From the NCBI RefSeq assembly GCF_003369915.1, contig NW_022881603.1:22379515-22443514 (forward strand): a stretch of 64,000 bases of DNA. The letters are read 5' to 3'. Both the position numbers and the translations under genes were made by a program. Shown here piece by piece: positions 10,751 to 21,945 of the stretch. The first letter of the stretch is position 1; the number at the start of each line of letters is the position of its first letter. The DNA comes from Drosophila miranda (Eukaryota; Arthropoda; Insecta; Diptera; Drosophilidae). The notes under the pieces were generated by a model. The model did no database searches, was not told the DNA's origin, and saw nothing but the letters and a program-made list of their open reading frames with translations.

Positions 10751-13012
10751 TGTAATGTGCCAGAAATTCATATTCGTAGAGGTGTGAGATTGTATGTACG
10801 GATGGAGGTTGTACATACTTTTTTTGACGGTCAGACACCAATAGTATAGCAGGATTTCGGAACGTGTACCTTTAGCTATGCTCTAACTAGCTCGCCGGAA
10901 TGTCGTGGGATCTTTCCTACTCTCCTCTCTGCTATACGAACACATTCGCAAAGATGTTTAAGGTACACTTGATTTAATGTTCAAAAGGAACTCTACAAAA
11001 GAAATCAAAAAGAAAAGAATTTGAATTTTAACTAACTGGTTAATCGACTACCGACAAATAGTCAGGCTATATTCCGTCGCTCTTGGGGAACTCAGATGAC
11101 TTTGACCCCTTCTCTACCCTCCCTACCTTTGTATGCCGTTTAATCGACAGCATAACCCTAATCGAGCGCATCTCTATTTGATCATCGGACTTGCTCAGGC
11201 TCTACTCAGGACAAACACGAAAGGTTTAATGTTCCATTATTATCTACTAATTATTATTTAATAATTCAAAATTTAAGGGTTTGGACTTCATGGTTTTCCA
11301 GATAAGTATAAACTAAGCATAAAGTAATTAAATAAAGAAGGAGGAAATAGTATCCAGTTATACCTAGTTATATGTGTATATGTATATAGGACTTATGTGT
11401 AGAGAATATGGCGTAAAAGAAATTAAATTGGAAAGCAGAGAAAAATATGATAGTTATATAACTAGAAGGCAAACGTGAAAGAAAAATTAGTAGCCGATCC
11501 GCTTTAAATTATGGCACGGAGATGGTTGTTTCATATACCGGAATAGAAGTTTTATAAGACAGATATACATTTCGAAAATACTCGAGAATTCCGTTTAAGG
11601 AAGTTCGTAACTCACTCATACTTTATACGAATTATTCGGCGTGTCCGTTGAGCTCAAGGGGCGACGTAGGAACATATTCTGAGGAAGGGAGAAAAATTAT
11701 GAATATACAGGTCTTCACTTCTAATTCGGATGAAACACCGATTTTCTTTACATTTCCATACCCGTACGACGACGATTTGCCACTCAACGGCTGATCTTAA
11801 AAAAAATGTGGTTTTCATTTGCGCTAATTTCTAATTATGGGTAATTATATACATTATTGGTTTTTTTTTCTTTTTAAATCTATACAATACAAAAATAGTT
11901 AGTGCGTAGCCTAATCTTTAATAAATGGAAAATCTCATGACGAGACTCAAAACTAATACTTTGGTACATTTTCACACGACGACTATTAAACGGCAGTGTG
12001 GATCGCCGCAGAATGATGTTTTATTTTCACAGTTTGAGAACCACTCCACACACTGCGAAGAACTACATGCGAAAGCCTTAGCCGCGCGCTTAATTCATAA
12101 GCGAGAAGGGTGACGAGCGTATTAGTTTCTCCGAATTCGCAAGAAAACCATTCTTCCCGTCTTACTCCAAAATGTACTTCAGCTCAAGTATGCCTCCACA
12201 TAACTTCGGGTTTCACTCTAGTATATCTTCGGACGGCTCTTTCTGGTTTATTTGGTTGTAGTTATCGTTGGTTTATGTAGATGCTGGTTCCTGGGAAATC
12301 CGAGGTCTTTCCCAGATCTACTAAGAAATCGATGGACTTTGACGACCTCGTTCTTGGAGGGGGGGTCAATTGGTTTTTCTTTCCCAGTGTCGAACGTAGT
12401 AAGATTTCCAGCCCTATGATACGAGACTGTTAAAGCTGTGTCACTATTGTAAGGTCCAAATACCTTTTATTTTTTCTTAATCCAAAAGGAATAATGTAGT
12501 CCACCAGAACTTCAATTTACTTGGCACGTGTTTGATTGCACAACGTTTTCAAATTCACTTGGATCTATATATTTGTATAAAAAGACATCCGAATTCTCAC
12601 AGCTTCACTATAGCAATGATCTAGCCAGAAGTTCTATTACTTGCATTAGCCCTTACGATCGGAACTTTACCTTCCACAACCAACGGGGTAATCGTACGAT
12701 TTTAGACAAAGCTTACACCTTGCTTTCCTAGATAACGGAGTAATCGTACGATGCTAAGCAAAGCTTACACATAGCTTCCACGACTAACGGAGTAATCGTA
12801 TGATTTCTAGTAAAGCTTTAAAACATAACTCCCACAGATCCACGCTGCTTCTCTAAATTAGACATTAAGCTCTTCAATGGAAGCTTTAACTACTGCTCTC
12901 TTGTAATTGATCTCTTATCTTGTTTTTGTAAAGAGCAGAGTTAATGTTAAGCGCGAGGGCCGTACTTCCCAAGCTGTTCTCTGGAGTTTTAGGATCACAA
13001 CTGGCCACTACA
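10751..13012 (-). repeat. 2.26-kb LTR shared by copies A and B
   Basis: Begins TGTAATGTGCC and ends CCACTACA on the plus strand (TGTA...TACA inverted ends). It matches 17968-20196 closely apart from small indels, for example about 17 bases near 10885 and about 27 bases near 12240 that are absent from the other LTR. It is the 5' LTR of copy A and lies at the position of the 3' LTR of copy B. The small ORFs inside it show no domain and are not called as genes. Confidence 0.85.
12689..12804. repeat. Triple 52-base repeat with palindromic core in LTR
   Basis: TAATCGTACGAT occurs at 12689-12700 and 12741-12752, with TAATCGTATGAT at 12793-12804: an exact 52-base period. ATCGTACGAT is a perfect palindrome, and each core is followed by CAAAGCTTACA or a variant. 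It lies in the U3 part of the minus-strand LTR, a place where enhancer or silencer sites often cluster. Confidence 0.75.
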
Positions 13013-13118
13013 CCACAGTTGAGGAAGCGCTAGTTTTAACTGGCGAAGCCTAAACGGAAAAAGGACAGTTGCCTAGTGTTTCACTTGTATGTCTTTGAGG
13101 TGAAATATTCCTAAGTTT

Positions 13119-13421
13119 TTACCCTGTTCGTTCTTTCTTTTGATAATAGGATGAGCCAACTCGTCTAGATACCACGGCTGAAATAAAAACCTGCGCTAAC
13201 TTTGCATTGAACTTTTTAATAGCATTGCTTTGGCAGAAATTGCGGGCAAGTACTGGCTCTCCAACCTTAAACTCTACTTTCCGACAGCGTAGATTATATC
13301 GCCTAGCATTTTGTTCATGTGACTCTTTCACCTTTTTCTTTGCCGATTCGCAAATAAATTGTAGTGCTTCCGGATAACTAATGCGGCTATCCTCCGATAA
13401 GAGTCTTAAGTGGCGAAGCAA
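13119..13421 (-). pseudogene. Integrase C-terminal fragment, copy B
   Basis: A 100-codon frame resembling the gypsy integrase C-terminal part: NARRYNLRCR, then FKVGEPVLARN, the small beta-barrel entry. It is out of frame with the upstream pol frame, and the DDE core that should precede it is absent. Confidence 0.65.
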
Positions 13422-13422
13422 C

Positions 13423-15251
13423 TCATAGTCTTTGCCAATGAGCTACATACTCACGTATTTGCTTGTTCATTTTTGGCCAAAACAAATATCTTTTAATCTT
13501 TTCGATGGTTTTCCCTACTCCACTGTGGGCGGCATTGGGCGGGTCATGGGCCCGTGAGATTACACCTTGGGTGAGTTCCCTAGGAATCCACAATTTCCAA
13601 GATAGATTATCTACACCATTATTTCCCTGATCAGGTTCGGTTCTTTTGTAGACAAAATCATTGAGAATCTTCAAGTCTGGTAATTTGTCTTGCTTAGCGC
13701 GAATATTATCAATTAAGGTCATATATTCTGGTGATTTAAATTCTGCGGCAGATAGATCAACTATCGGACCCTGCTCTTCCATTTCAGAAACAGTAATTTC
13801 CTCTTTACGCGATAGGGCATCCGCTACCACGTTTAGTGAGCCCTTCCGGTGCGTTATCTCAAAAGAGAATCCCTGTAGTTTTATGGCCCATCGAGCTAAT
13901 CTACCAGACAACTCCTTCTGACGCATAAGCCATTGTAATGAGGCATGATCGGTTATCACCTCGAATGCCTGACCTTCTACATAAGCACGAAACTTTTTAA
14001 TTCCCTTTATCACCGCTAAACATTCTAATTCCGTGACTGAGTAGTTTTTCTGAGCTTTAGATAGCTTCTCGGACATGAATGCTACGGGTAATTCTTCTCC
14101 TTCTTCGTTTTTCTGAGCTAACACACAACCAATTCCTACAGTACTAGCATCACATAACAGCAAAAAGGGTTTTGAGAAATCAGGAGTAGACAAAATGGGA
14201 GCTGACGTCAAGCACTGTTTAAGTTTTTCAAATGCCTGATTGGCCAAAGGGTTCCACGCATACGCTTTCGGTTTCTTTAATAGTTCTGTGAGGGCGCAAC
14301 TTACCGTTGCATAATTGTCGACGAAACGACGGTACCACCCAGCAAGACCAAGGAATCGTCGCAATTGTTTCACCGTCTTGGGAACGGGTAATTCTTTAAT
14401 AGCTTCAATTTTACTCGGATCCGTCTTTACCAGTCCGTATCCAATGATGAACCCCAGATACTTAATCTCACGCATGCAAAAGTGCGACTTGGCAATGTTT
14501 ATCGTAAGATTAGCCTTTCGTAAGTGTACTGCAACTTCTCTCAGTAACATTAAATGGGATTCGAAATCGTCTGATAAAATTAGTAAGTCATCGAGGTAAA
14601 CAAACACTCTCGTACGCAAGTTAGCAGGTATTACCTTATCCATTAAACGACAGAGGGTTTGTGAGGCATTGGTTAGACCAAAAGGCATAACTTTGTATTG
14701 ATACAGCGGTCGGTTAGGTATGGTAAACGCGGTGTATTGGCGTGAAGACTCCTCTAGGGGAATTGGCCAATAAGCATGCTTCATATCGAGTCCCGTTATG
14801 TATTTGGCAGGTGCAATCGACTGAGTATCCCATCTATGTGGGGAAGAGGGTATGCATCTTTTCGGGTATATTTGTTGATCTCTCGAGAATCAAGGCATAA
14901 CCTATTCTTGTTCCCTTTCTTTACTAGGACGCAATTGCTACTCCATGGACTATTTGAAGGTTCTATAACGCCCAGCTTAATCATCTTCGCTACTTTTTCG
15001 TACATCACTTGCTCTTTCGCGGGGGAAATGGGCCAATGTCGTTGTTTGACGGGTACTTCGGCATTGATTACCATAGAATGTTGTATTAGGTGTGTACGAC
15101 CTAGTCCGTCGCATTCATATGACGGGAAGGTTCTTATTACCGCCTCTAATTGGTTCCTTTGTTCTTCATTTAGGGAATGCATTTTAGGCGTTTCCTTCAT
15201 AATCGTGTCGTCTCTATTCTCCAAACAGCTCACAGTTCCTTCTCGGGTCAA
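13423..15251 (-). pseudogene. RT/RNase H/integrase zinc finger, copy B
   Basis: The frame 15251-14796 holds the RT N-terminal region (HWPISPAKEQVMYEKVAKM, then SPWSSNCVLVKKG). A one-base loss near 14812 shifts the frame. 14784-13423 then gives the palm (FVYLDDLLI), RNase H (LLLCDAST and TDHASLQWLM) and the start of the HHCC integrase finger (AAHSGVGKTIEKIKRYLFW), ending at WQRL. The DDE integrase core is deleted at about 13425. Confidence 0.85.
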
Positions 15252-15332
15252 TAATTGGGATAGAAGACCGAAATCTTTCCAAAAGTCAACTCCTAAATAA
15301 ACATCTTGCTTTAAATCTGGTATGATAAAGAA

Positions 15333-15761
15333 CTATACTTCCTTAACTATTTTACGGAATTCAATCGGGACCACCCATTTGGACACTACGGTATAAGCTT
15401 CGTTGCTGGCAGTGCGTATGGTTCCCAAACACTTCTGAGACTGTGGGTGATGTGCTAAAAAGGTTGCTGCTCTCCCACCCAAACAACTAATGGTTGCTCC
15501 TGAATCCAGCAAAGCCTTATAAGTTTGCCCTTCGATCATTACCTCCGTGTACAATCGGTTATCTGAACTCAGAATAACTGCTGAGACTAAACGTTTTCGA
15601 ACAGATTGGACCTTTTTCCAGAACGCTCGTCTCCGGACCGTCGATCGTTTGGGCCTAACTATCAATTTAAACCACGTATTCACATTTTCTGAATCTAACT
15701 CTTTGCTCTCCATCGTTTGAGTCGCTACATCTATACCTGTACAAATTTGGTGTAGTATCAT
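15333..15761 (-). CDS. Aspartic protease segment, copy B
   Basis: A 142-codon frame with ALLDSGATISCLGG (catalytic Asp in DSGA), followed by a hydrophobic C-terminal part (VVSKWVVPIEF) that is missing from copy A. It lies between gag and RT; in the intact element it would be read through or frameshifted from gag. Confidence 0.75.
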   Translation of the reverse strand: MILHQICTGIDVATQTMESKELDSENVNTWFKLIVRPKRSTVRRRAFWKKVQSVRKRLVSAVILSSDNRLYTEVMIEGQTYKALLDSGATISCLGGRAATFLAHHPQSQKCLGTIRTASNEAYTVVSKWVVPIEFRKIVKEV

Positions 15762-15823
15762 ATCCGGTTTTACGTCAACTACCCCTTCGGAAAGCCCTCT
15801 TAAGGTAGTTAGTTTACTTTCGT

Positions 15824-17362
15824 TTAGTTGCTGTTCTTGGTCGGATGTACTGACTGGGCTCCGGTCGGTACATCCCGTTTCAAGTTTTTCGCTGGGTTAC
15901 ATTTGACGCATCGAGGTTTATAAATATCCTTAGCACCACACCCATAGCAGAAAATTCGCCTTTCTCCTAAACAATCATCAAAACGATGCCCTTCCTGGTC
16001 GTAGTTCCAGCATACTAGTTTCTTACGATAAATCTGCGAAACGTCTTCTTCCTCCATATCTTCATTGTCCGTAAGTATTTCTGCTACATTCGATTTGCTG
16101 AATTTACCTCGTGGAAAAGGGTTATGGTTGTCTTTACAGAAGTTTTCATGCTTGCGAACTTCTTCTCTCAGGCCAGTTCGATCGCTGATTTTGAGATGCA
16201 AGAGTTCATATCTGAGGGCCGTTTTTGCGTTACGTTTTAAAATGTCTACTAACTTATTTTCGCTAACCTCGTGTGAGAGCCTGGACACTAATTCTTCGAC
16301 GGCCGTCTGGTAATCGTCAAACGATTCAACCTCTCTCTGACGGCGTTTTCTAATCAACTCCCACAAGTCGAAATCATCTTTAGCATCATCGAATCGTTGT
16401 CTGAACGAGGCAGAAAAAGTTTGCCAAGAAAACTGTGGGTTCTTTCTATGGAAGTTCCAAAACCAATCGCTGGCTTTAGACGAGAAAAGCAGATGCACAC
16501 AGAGTAATTCGTAATCGTTATTTAAAGTGGAGGATGTAAGTGAACGAACCCTGTACAGGAATTCGTCGACGTGCATAGCGTCTTTGGATCCGTCAAATTT
16601 TAGTCGCCAACTGGCTAAGATATTAGCGGCCTTCCCAGGAGCTATTGCCCTGTTAGAGACATTTGGATGTGGTAATCCCCTTTCCCTTCCATTTTCTGAA
16701 GACAACGAGTTTCCTGTTATATTAGGCTCGTGATTTTGCCTTGTCGCTTGCACAGGCGTGCTATCTGAAGCTATAGTCATCCTAACTAATTGTCCGCGTA
16801 GATTTTCTTCGATCAAATTCTTAACGAATGAACTTAGCTCCACCATCATATCTTTCTGCTCACCTTTTATCAGGGCTTGTATAACCTCAAGGGTTCTTTC
16901 CGACATATCTCCTTCGCCCGACCTATGGCTGATACTGCCCAAAGAATTATCCCGAAATTGTTGAGACTGCAACCTAGTATGCATCCCTCTGCGCGATGTA
17001 GTTCCCCGTCCCTGTTTAGGCCTAGCCCCTCTTGACTTTTGAAGTCCTCTCTCTGAAGCGTTTGACTCCGGGTTGGATCCCCCTTCTAACGGCACTATAC
17101 CCGAACCCATGTCGGGTGGTAATTCGGCTGCTAGAGTATTCTCATCAAACGAAAGTTCCTCCGGATTCAACTCCGCCCTACATACGGGGCAATTTCTGTA
17201 ATTTTTCACGAATTCTTTCATGCAAGTATCATGATACCTGTGCCCACAAGATGCAGTACATATTAGTTGACTTCTTCTTATGGCTTCTTGACATATACCA
17301 CAGATCTGGGCGTCCACGTCACCCGACGCCTTGCCCCCTGGGGTACGTTGTACTGGTGACAT
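15824..17362 (-). CDS. gag with N-terminal RING-H2 finger, copy B
   Basis: A 512-codon open frame from ATG 17362. Domains in order: RING-H2 finger at residues about 20-65 (CGIC, CGHRYHDTC, CPVC); an Arg/Ser/Gln-rich linker (about 90-180); a gag-type capsid region (about 250-400, with FDGSKDAMHVDEFLYRV); a C-terminal Cys-rich tail. The tail looks like two degenerate zinc knuckles: CWNYDQEGHRFDDC has Tyr in place of the second Cys, and CYGCGAKDIYKPRC lacks the His. RING fingers usually act as ubiquitin ligases or protein-binding modules; what one does in a gag is unknown to me. The two copies agree in this part, so it belongs to the element. Confidence 0.85.
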   Translation of the reverse strand: MSPVQRTPGGKASGDVDAQICGICQEAIRRSQLICTASCGHRYHDTCMKEFVKNYRNCPVCRAELNPEELSFDENTLAAELPPDMGSGIVPLEGGSNPESNASERGLQKSRGARPKQGRGTTSRRGMHTRLQSQQFRDNSLGSISHRSGEGDMSERTLEVIQALIKGEQKDMMVELSSFVKNLIEENLRGQLVRMTIASDSTPVQATRQNHEPNITGNSLSSENGRERGLPHPNVSNRAIAPGKAANILASWRLKFDGSKDAMHVDEFLYRVRSLTSSTLNNDYELLCVHLLFSSKASDWFWNFHRKNPQFSWQTFSASFRQRFDDAKDDFDLWELIRKRRQREVESFDDYQTAVEELVSRLSHEVSENKLVDILKRNAKTALRYELLHLKISDRTGLREEVRKHENFCKDNHNPFPRGKFSKSNVAEILTDNEDMEEEDVSQIYRKKLVCWNYDQEGHRFDDCLGERRIFCYGCGAKDIYKPRCVKCNPAKNLKRDVPTGAQSVHPTKNSN

Positions 17363-17967
17363 GTTAAGGGAACCCAGTAATACGAGTTCTGATCACTAAA
17401 TGTGGAAATCCCTAATTATAGGACCAAAGCTTCAATAAATTCTACAAAATTTTCCTAAATACCCAATATTTGTCCTTTTCGAGCTTGACTCCGTCCGATA
17501 TACGCTTTCTCTTGTCGCCGGAATATAACCTCAATGAAATCTAATTTGGTCTATGGTATGTTTATGTGGTCAGTAACCTTGGCAATGGCTAATTTCCAAA
17601 TCTATATCTAGAAAATTAGACTTCCGAAAGCCATCGATACTCTTCCCTCATAAACTCTTTTGGGGTTATCCTATTATAATTTGGCCGACCTATCCGCCTT
17701 TGTGAATAGCTGTCGTATATTCGCAAATTAATTCTGGTAACAAAAAAAAATATCAGTTTCCATCCCTTGCTACCTGCCGGATTCTATTTGGTTAGGTATT
17801 CCGAAACTCAGAATCTTAAACCCAAAATTCCATCAATATCCTCCGTTACAGTAGTTGGACGGAAAGTATTAATTTTAATGTGGAATTTAAAATTGCAGCG
17901 AGCAAAGTTTTTGGGGGTTTTAACCAGTAGTAACTCGTACTCTGGCCCCACGTTGGGCGCCAATCTA
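17363..17967 (-). other. 5' leader of copy B with primer site
   Basis: Matches 10146-10750. The tRNA-Lys-type primer site complement is at 17945-17962, five bases from the LTR. No gene is seen here. Confidence 0.75.
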
Positions 17968-20196
17968 TGTAATGTGCCAGAAATTCATATTCGTAGAGGT
18001 GTGAGATTGTATGTACGGATGGAGGTTGTACATACTTTTTTTGACGGTCAGAAACTAGTAGTATAGCAGGATTTCGGAACGTGTACCTTTAGCTATGCTC
18101 TATGTCGTGGGATCTTTCCTACTCTCCTCTCTGCTATACGAACACATTCGCAAAGATGTTTTAGGTACACTTGATTTAATGTTCAAAAGGAACTCTACAA
18201 AAGAAATCAAAAAGAAAAGAATGTGAATTTTAACTAACTGGTTAATCGACTACCGACAAATAGTCAGGCTATATTCCGTCGCTCTTGGGGAACTCAGATG
18301 ACTTTGACCCCTTCTCTACCCTCCCTACCTTTGTATGCCGTTTAATCGACAGCATAACCCTAATCGAGCGCATCTCTATTTGATCATCGGACTTCCTCAT
18401 GCTCTACTCAGGACAAACACGAAAGGTTTAATGTTCCACTATTATCTACTAATTATTATTTAATAATTCAAAATTTAAGGGTTTGGACTTCATGGTTTTC
18501 CAGATAAGTATAAACTTAGCATAAAGTAATTAAATAAAGAAGGAGGAAATAGTATCCAGTTATACCTAGTTATATGTGTATATGTATATAGGACTTATGT
18601 GTAGAGAATATGGCGTAAAAGAAATTAAATTGGAAAGAAGAGAAAAATATGATAATTATATAACTAGAAGGCAAACGTGAAAGAAAAATTAGTAGCCGAT
18701 CCGCTTTAAATTATGGCACGGAGATGGTTGTTTCCATATACCGGAATAGAAGTTTTATAAGACAGATATACATTTCGAAAATACTCGAGAATTCCGTTTA
18801 AGGAAGTTCGTAACTCACTCATACTTTATACGAATTATCCGGCGTGTCCGTTGAGCTCAAGGGGCGACGTAGAAACATATTCTGAGGAAGGGAGAAAAAT
18901 TATGAATATACAGGTCTTCACTTCTAATTCGGATGAAACACCGATTTTCTTTACATTTCCATACCCGTACGACGACGATTTGCCACTCAACGGCTGATCT
19001 TAAAAAAAATGTGGTTTTCATTTGCGCTAATTTCTAATTATGGGTAATTATATACATTATTTGTTTTTTTTTTCTTTTTAAATCTATACAATACAAAAAT
19101 AGTTAGTGCGTAGCCTAATCTTTAATAAATGGAAAATCTCATGACGAGACTCAAAACTAATACTTTGGTACATTTTCACACGACGACTATTAAACGGCAG
19201 TGTGGATCGCCGCAGAATGATGTTTTATTTTCACAGTTTGAGAACCACTCCACACACTGCGAAGAACTACATGCGAAAGCCTTAGCCGCGCGCTTAATTC
19301 ATAAGCGAGAAGGGTGACGAGCGCGGAATATTAGTTTCTCCGAATTCGCAAGAAAACCATTCTTCTCGTCTTACTCCAAAATGTACTTCAGCTCAAGTAT
19401 GCCTCCACATAACTTCGGGTTTCACTCTAGTATATCTTCGGACGGCTCGTTGGTTTATGTAGATGCTGGTTCCTGGGAAATCCGAGGTCTTTCCCAGATC
19501 TACTAAGAAATCGATGGACTTTGACGACCTCGTTCTTGGAGGGGGGGTCAATTGGTTTTTCTTTCCCAGTGTCGAACGTAGTAAGATTTCCAGCCCTATG
19601 ATACGAGACTGTTAAAGCTGTGTCACTATTGTAAGGTCCAAATACCTTTTATTTTTTCTTAATCCAAAAGGAATAATGTAGTCCACCAGAACTTCAATTT
19701 ACTTGGCACGTGTTTGATTGCACAACGTTTTCAAATTCACTTGGATCTATATATTTGTATAAAAAGACACATCCGAATTCGCACAGCTTCACTATAGCAA
19801 TGATCTAGCCAGAAGTTCTATTACTTGCATTAGCCCTTACGATCGGAACTTTACCTTCCACAACCAACGGGGTAATCGTACGATTTTAGACAAAGCTTAC
19901 ACCTTTCTTCCCTAGATAACGGAGTAATCGTACGATGCTAAGCAAAGCTTACACATAGCTTCCACGACTAACGGAGTAATCGTATGATTTCTAGTAAAGC
20001 TTTAAAACATAACTCCCACAGATCCACGCTGCTTCTCTAAATTAGACCTTAAGCTCTTCAATAGAAGCTTTAACTACTGCTCTCTTGTAATTGATCTCTT
20101 ATCTTGTTTTTGTAAAGAGCAGAGTTAATGTTAAACGCGAGGGTCGTACTTCCCAAGCTGTTCTCTGGAGTTTGAGAGTCACAACTGGCCACTACA
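17968..20196 (-). repeat. 2.23-kb outer (5') LTR of copy B
   Basis: TGTA...TACA ends; matches 10751-13012. The triple TAATCGTACGAT repeat is at 19873, 19925 and 19977 (same 52-base period). It ends at 20196, immediately followed by feo-like coding sequence, so it marks the insertion point of the element in the P450/feo array. Confidence 0.85.
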
Positions 20197-20676
20197 AATA
20201 TGACCAAGAGCACTGGGAATCTGCACAAGCGACTGAATCCATCAGCAGCCGCCAGCTCTTCGGGGTATCGGACTCCCAACGCCAAGCGCAGCCTCATGAG
20301 CTCTCTGAATTCGATACGCCCGTCGCCGTCTACCGCACAGCGGCTGGCCAACAGCCAGCTGAAGGCGTCCAAGTCGCCACTAAAGCGGGTCCGCGTCCTG
20401 GACAACACATTGCGTCGCAGCGGGGGATTGGGCAGACGCAGCATTGGCACACGCTCGAATCGCTCCCCAGTGCTGCCCGTCGGCGGGGCTCAGCATCAGC
20501 GCAATCGCGTGGCTGTGCCGCGAATTCGCCATGTGCTCGTAAACCACAATTCGGTGGCGTCGGCCGCCAACACACCGTTAAAGCAGGCGGTCAATCAGGA
20601 GGAGAGGCCTCGATTTGGCAATCAATTGAAGCTCCCATCGCCACGTGAAAGTCGCATGTGGCCGAATCCACGATGA
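20197..20676 (+). pseudogene. feo-like: feo/PRC1-like gene, 3' fragment (U0)
   Basis: Only the basic, Ser-rich tail of the feo-like protein remains (MTKSTGNLHKRLNP to SRMWPNPR and stop at 20674). The rest was displaced by the LTR element ending at 20196. An internal deletion joins GTRSN to RSPVLPVGG, dropping about 45 residues that intact copies have. AATAAA is at 20771 and the poly(A) tract at 20810-20817. Confidence 0.9.
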
Positions 20677-20817
20677 GATTATTGGAATTTTTATTTGCGT
20701 TTTATGTTTGATTTGATTTTTTGTACCTTTATCTGTTTATCTCTGTTTCATTTATTTTCGATGTTGGCCCAATAAAAATTAAATTACCTTCAAGAAGGAC
20801 AACCGAACCAAAAAAAA

Positions 20818-21945
20818 CGAGGGGGAACGTTGTGAGTTGCTGCGCTGTGAGATCGACACCGCAACTCTACAGTTATACCCGATACTAAGTCAGTATGGCT
20901 CTCCTCCGGCAGAAGCCGCTAATATTAAACGACACGACAAAGAGTGCGTGCGAGAGAGACAGAAAATCAGTCTGAGCGTAACGTCGGGCGCTGCGTAGCC
21001 AGTGCAAATGGATTTGTTCCTTTTGGCTATAAAAATTATCTGATCTGGTCCAGATTCAGCAATCTGATAGATATGGTCGTTATCTATGATTCTGCGTTTT
21101 TAGTTTTCTCGAATGTGCAATATTGAGGATGCAACAGATTTTCGTCCTTTGTGGGGGCGGAAGGGGGTGGGGCGAAATTCCGAGATATACGTTTTATAGT
21201 GAGATCTAACAGAAGTGCGGATACCAAATTTGGTTACTCTAGCCTTAATAGTCTCTGAGATTTGTGGATGCCCAGATTTTCGTCCTTTGCGGGGGCGGAA
21301 GGGGGTGTGGCGAAATTTTGACACAAAACGGTCAAGGTCCGATATCACAGGAGTGTGGATACCAAATTTGGTTGCTCTGGCTCTTATAGGTTCTAAAATC
21401 TTTGAACTCATATATTGAAATTGGCAAAACCGACCATGAAACCTGTGTGTTAGAGAGAGACAGAGCGAGTAAGAATGAACTTGTTTTCTTGATTCTGGCT
21501 ATAATAATTATACGATCTGGTTGAGATCTTACATTCTAAAACATATAGTCATCCTCTACGATTCTGCGTTTTTGGTTTTATCGTATCTTTAAAAATGTGG
21601 ATGCCAAAGATTTTCGTCCTTTGTGGGGTTTTGAAATATTTTTGTAGCAGTGACATATCACAGAAGTCTGGATACAAAATATCGTTGCTCTAGCTCTTAT
21701 AGTCTTTGAGCACTAGGCGCTGAAGGGGACGGACAGACGGACGGACGGACAGACGGACAGACGGACGGACGGACAGACGGACAGACGGACAGACAGACAT
21801 GGCTCAATCGACTCGGCTATTGATGCTGATCAAGAATATATATACTTTATGGGGTCGGAAACGATTCCTTCTGGACGTTACACACATCCACTTTTACCAC
21901 AAATCTAATATACCCCAATACTTATTTTGAGTATCGGGTATAATA
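20818..21945. mobile_element. DINE-1/INE-1-like element (U0-U1 spacer)
   Basis: An insert of about 1.1 kb placed exactly at the poly(A) tract of the feo-like gene; the normal spacer resumes with AACAAGATATAAAAAAGCGC. It carries TTATACCCGATAC at 20874 and its inverse GTATCGGGTATAA at its right end, plus internal repeats of GATTTTCGTCCTTTG. A (GACG/GACA)n microsatellite and the Drosophila-wide motif TATGGGGTCGGAAACGATTC also occur. The family name is from memory of this motif set; other foldback or Helitron-like elements are possible. Confidence 0.6.
21727..21798. repeat. GACG/GACA tetranucleotide microsatellite
   Basis: Roughly eighteen GACG or GACA units inside the DINE-like element, followed by CATGGCTCAATCGACTCGG. 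Confidence 0.9.

Larger units (their letters stand above)
13013..17967 (-). mobile_element. Gypsy-superfamily (Osvaldo/Ulysses-like) element, copy B internal part
   Basis: Minus-strand order: leader, gag (intact), protease, RT/RNase H, integrase zinc-binding part, integrase C-terminal fragment. It is bounded by the shared LTR on the left and by LTR 17968-20196 on the right. It lacks the integrase catalytic core and the expected purine tract before the 3' LTR, so its 3' end is damaged. Near-identity with copy A suggests both came from one LTR-LTR exchange or a tandem duplication. Confidence 0.85.

Noticed and set aside
11925-12113. 62-codon plus-strand ORF in the LTR, also at 19129-19317.
   Set aside because: Identity between the two copies is explained by the LTR duplication; it is opposite to the element's sense and has no domain.
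21727-21798. Possible CRISPR-like or satellite array because of regular short repeats.
   Set aside because: It is a simple GACG/GACA microsatellite in a DINE-like element; there are no spacers and the genome is eukaryotic.
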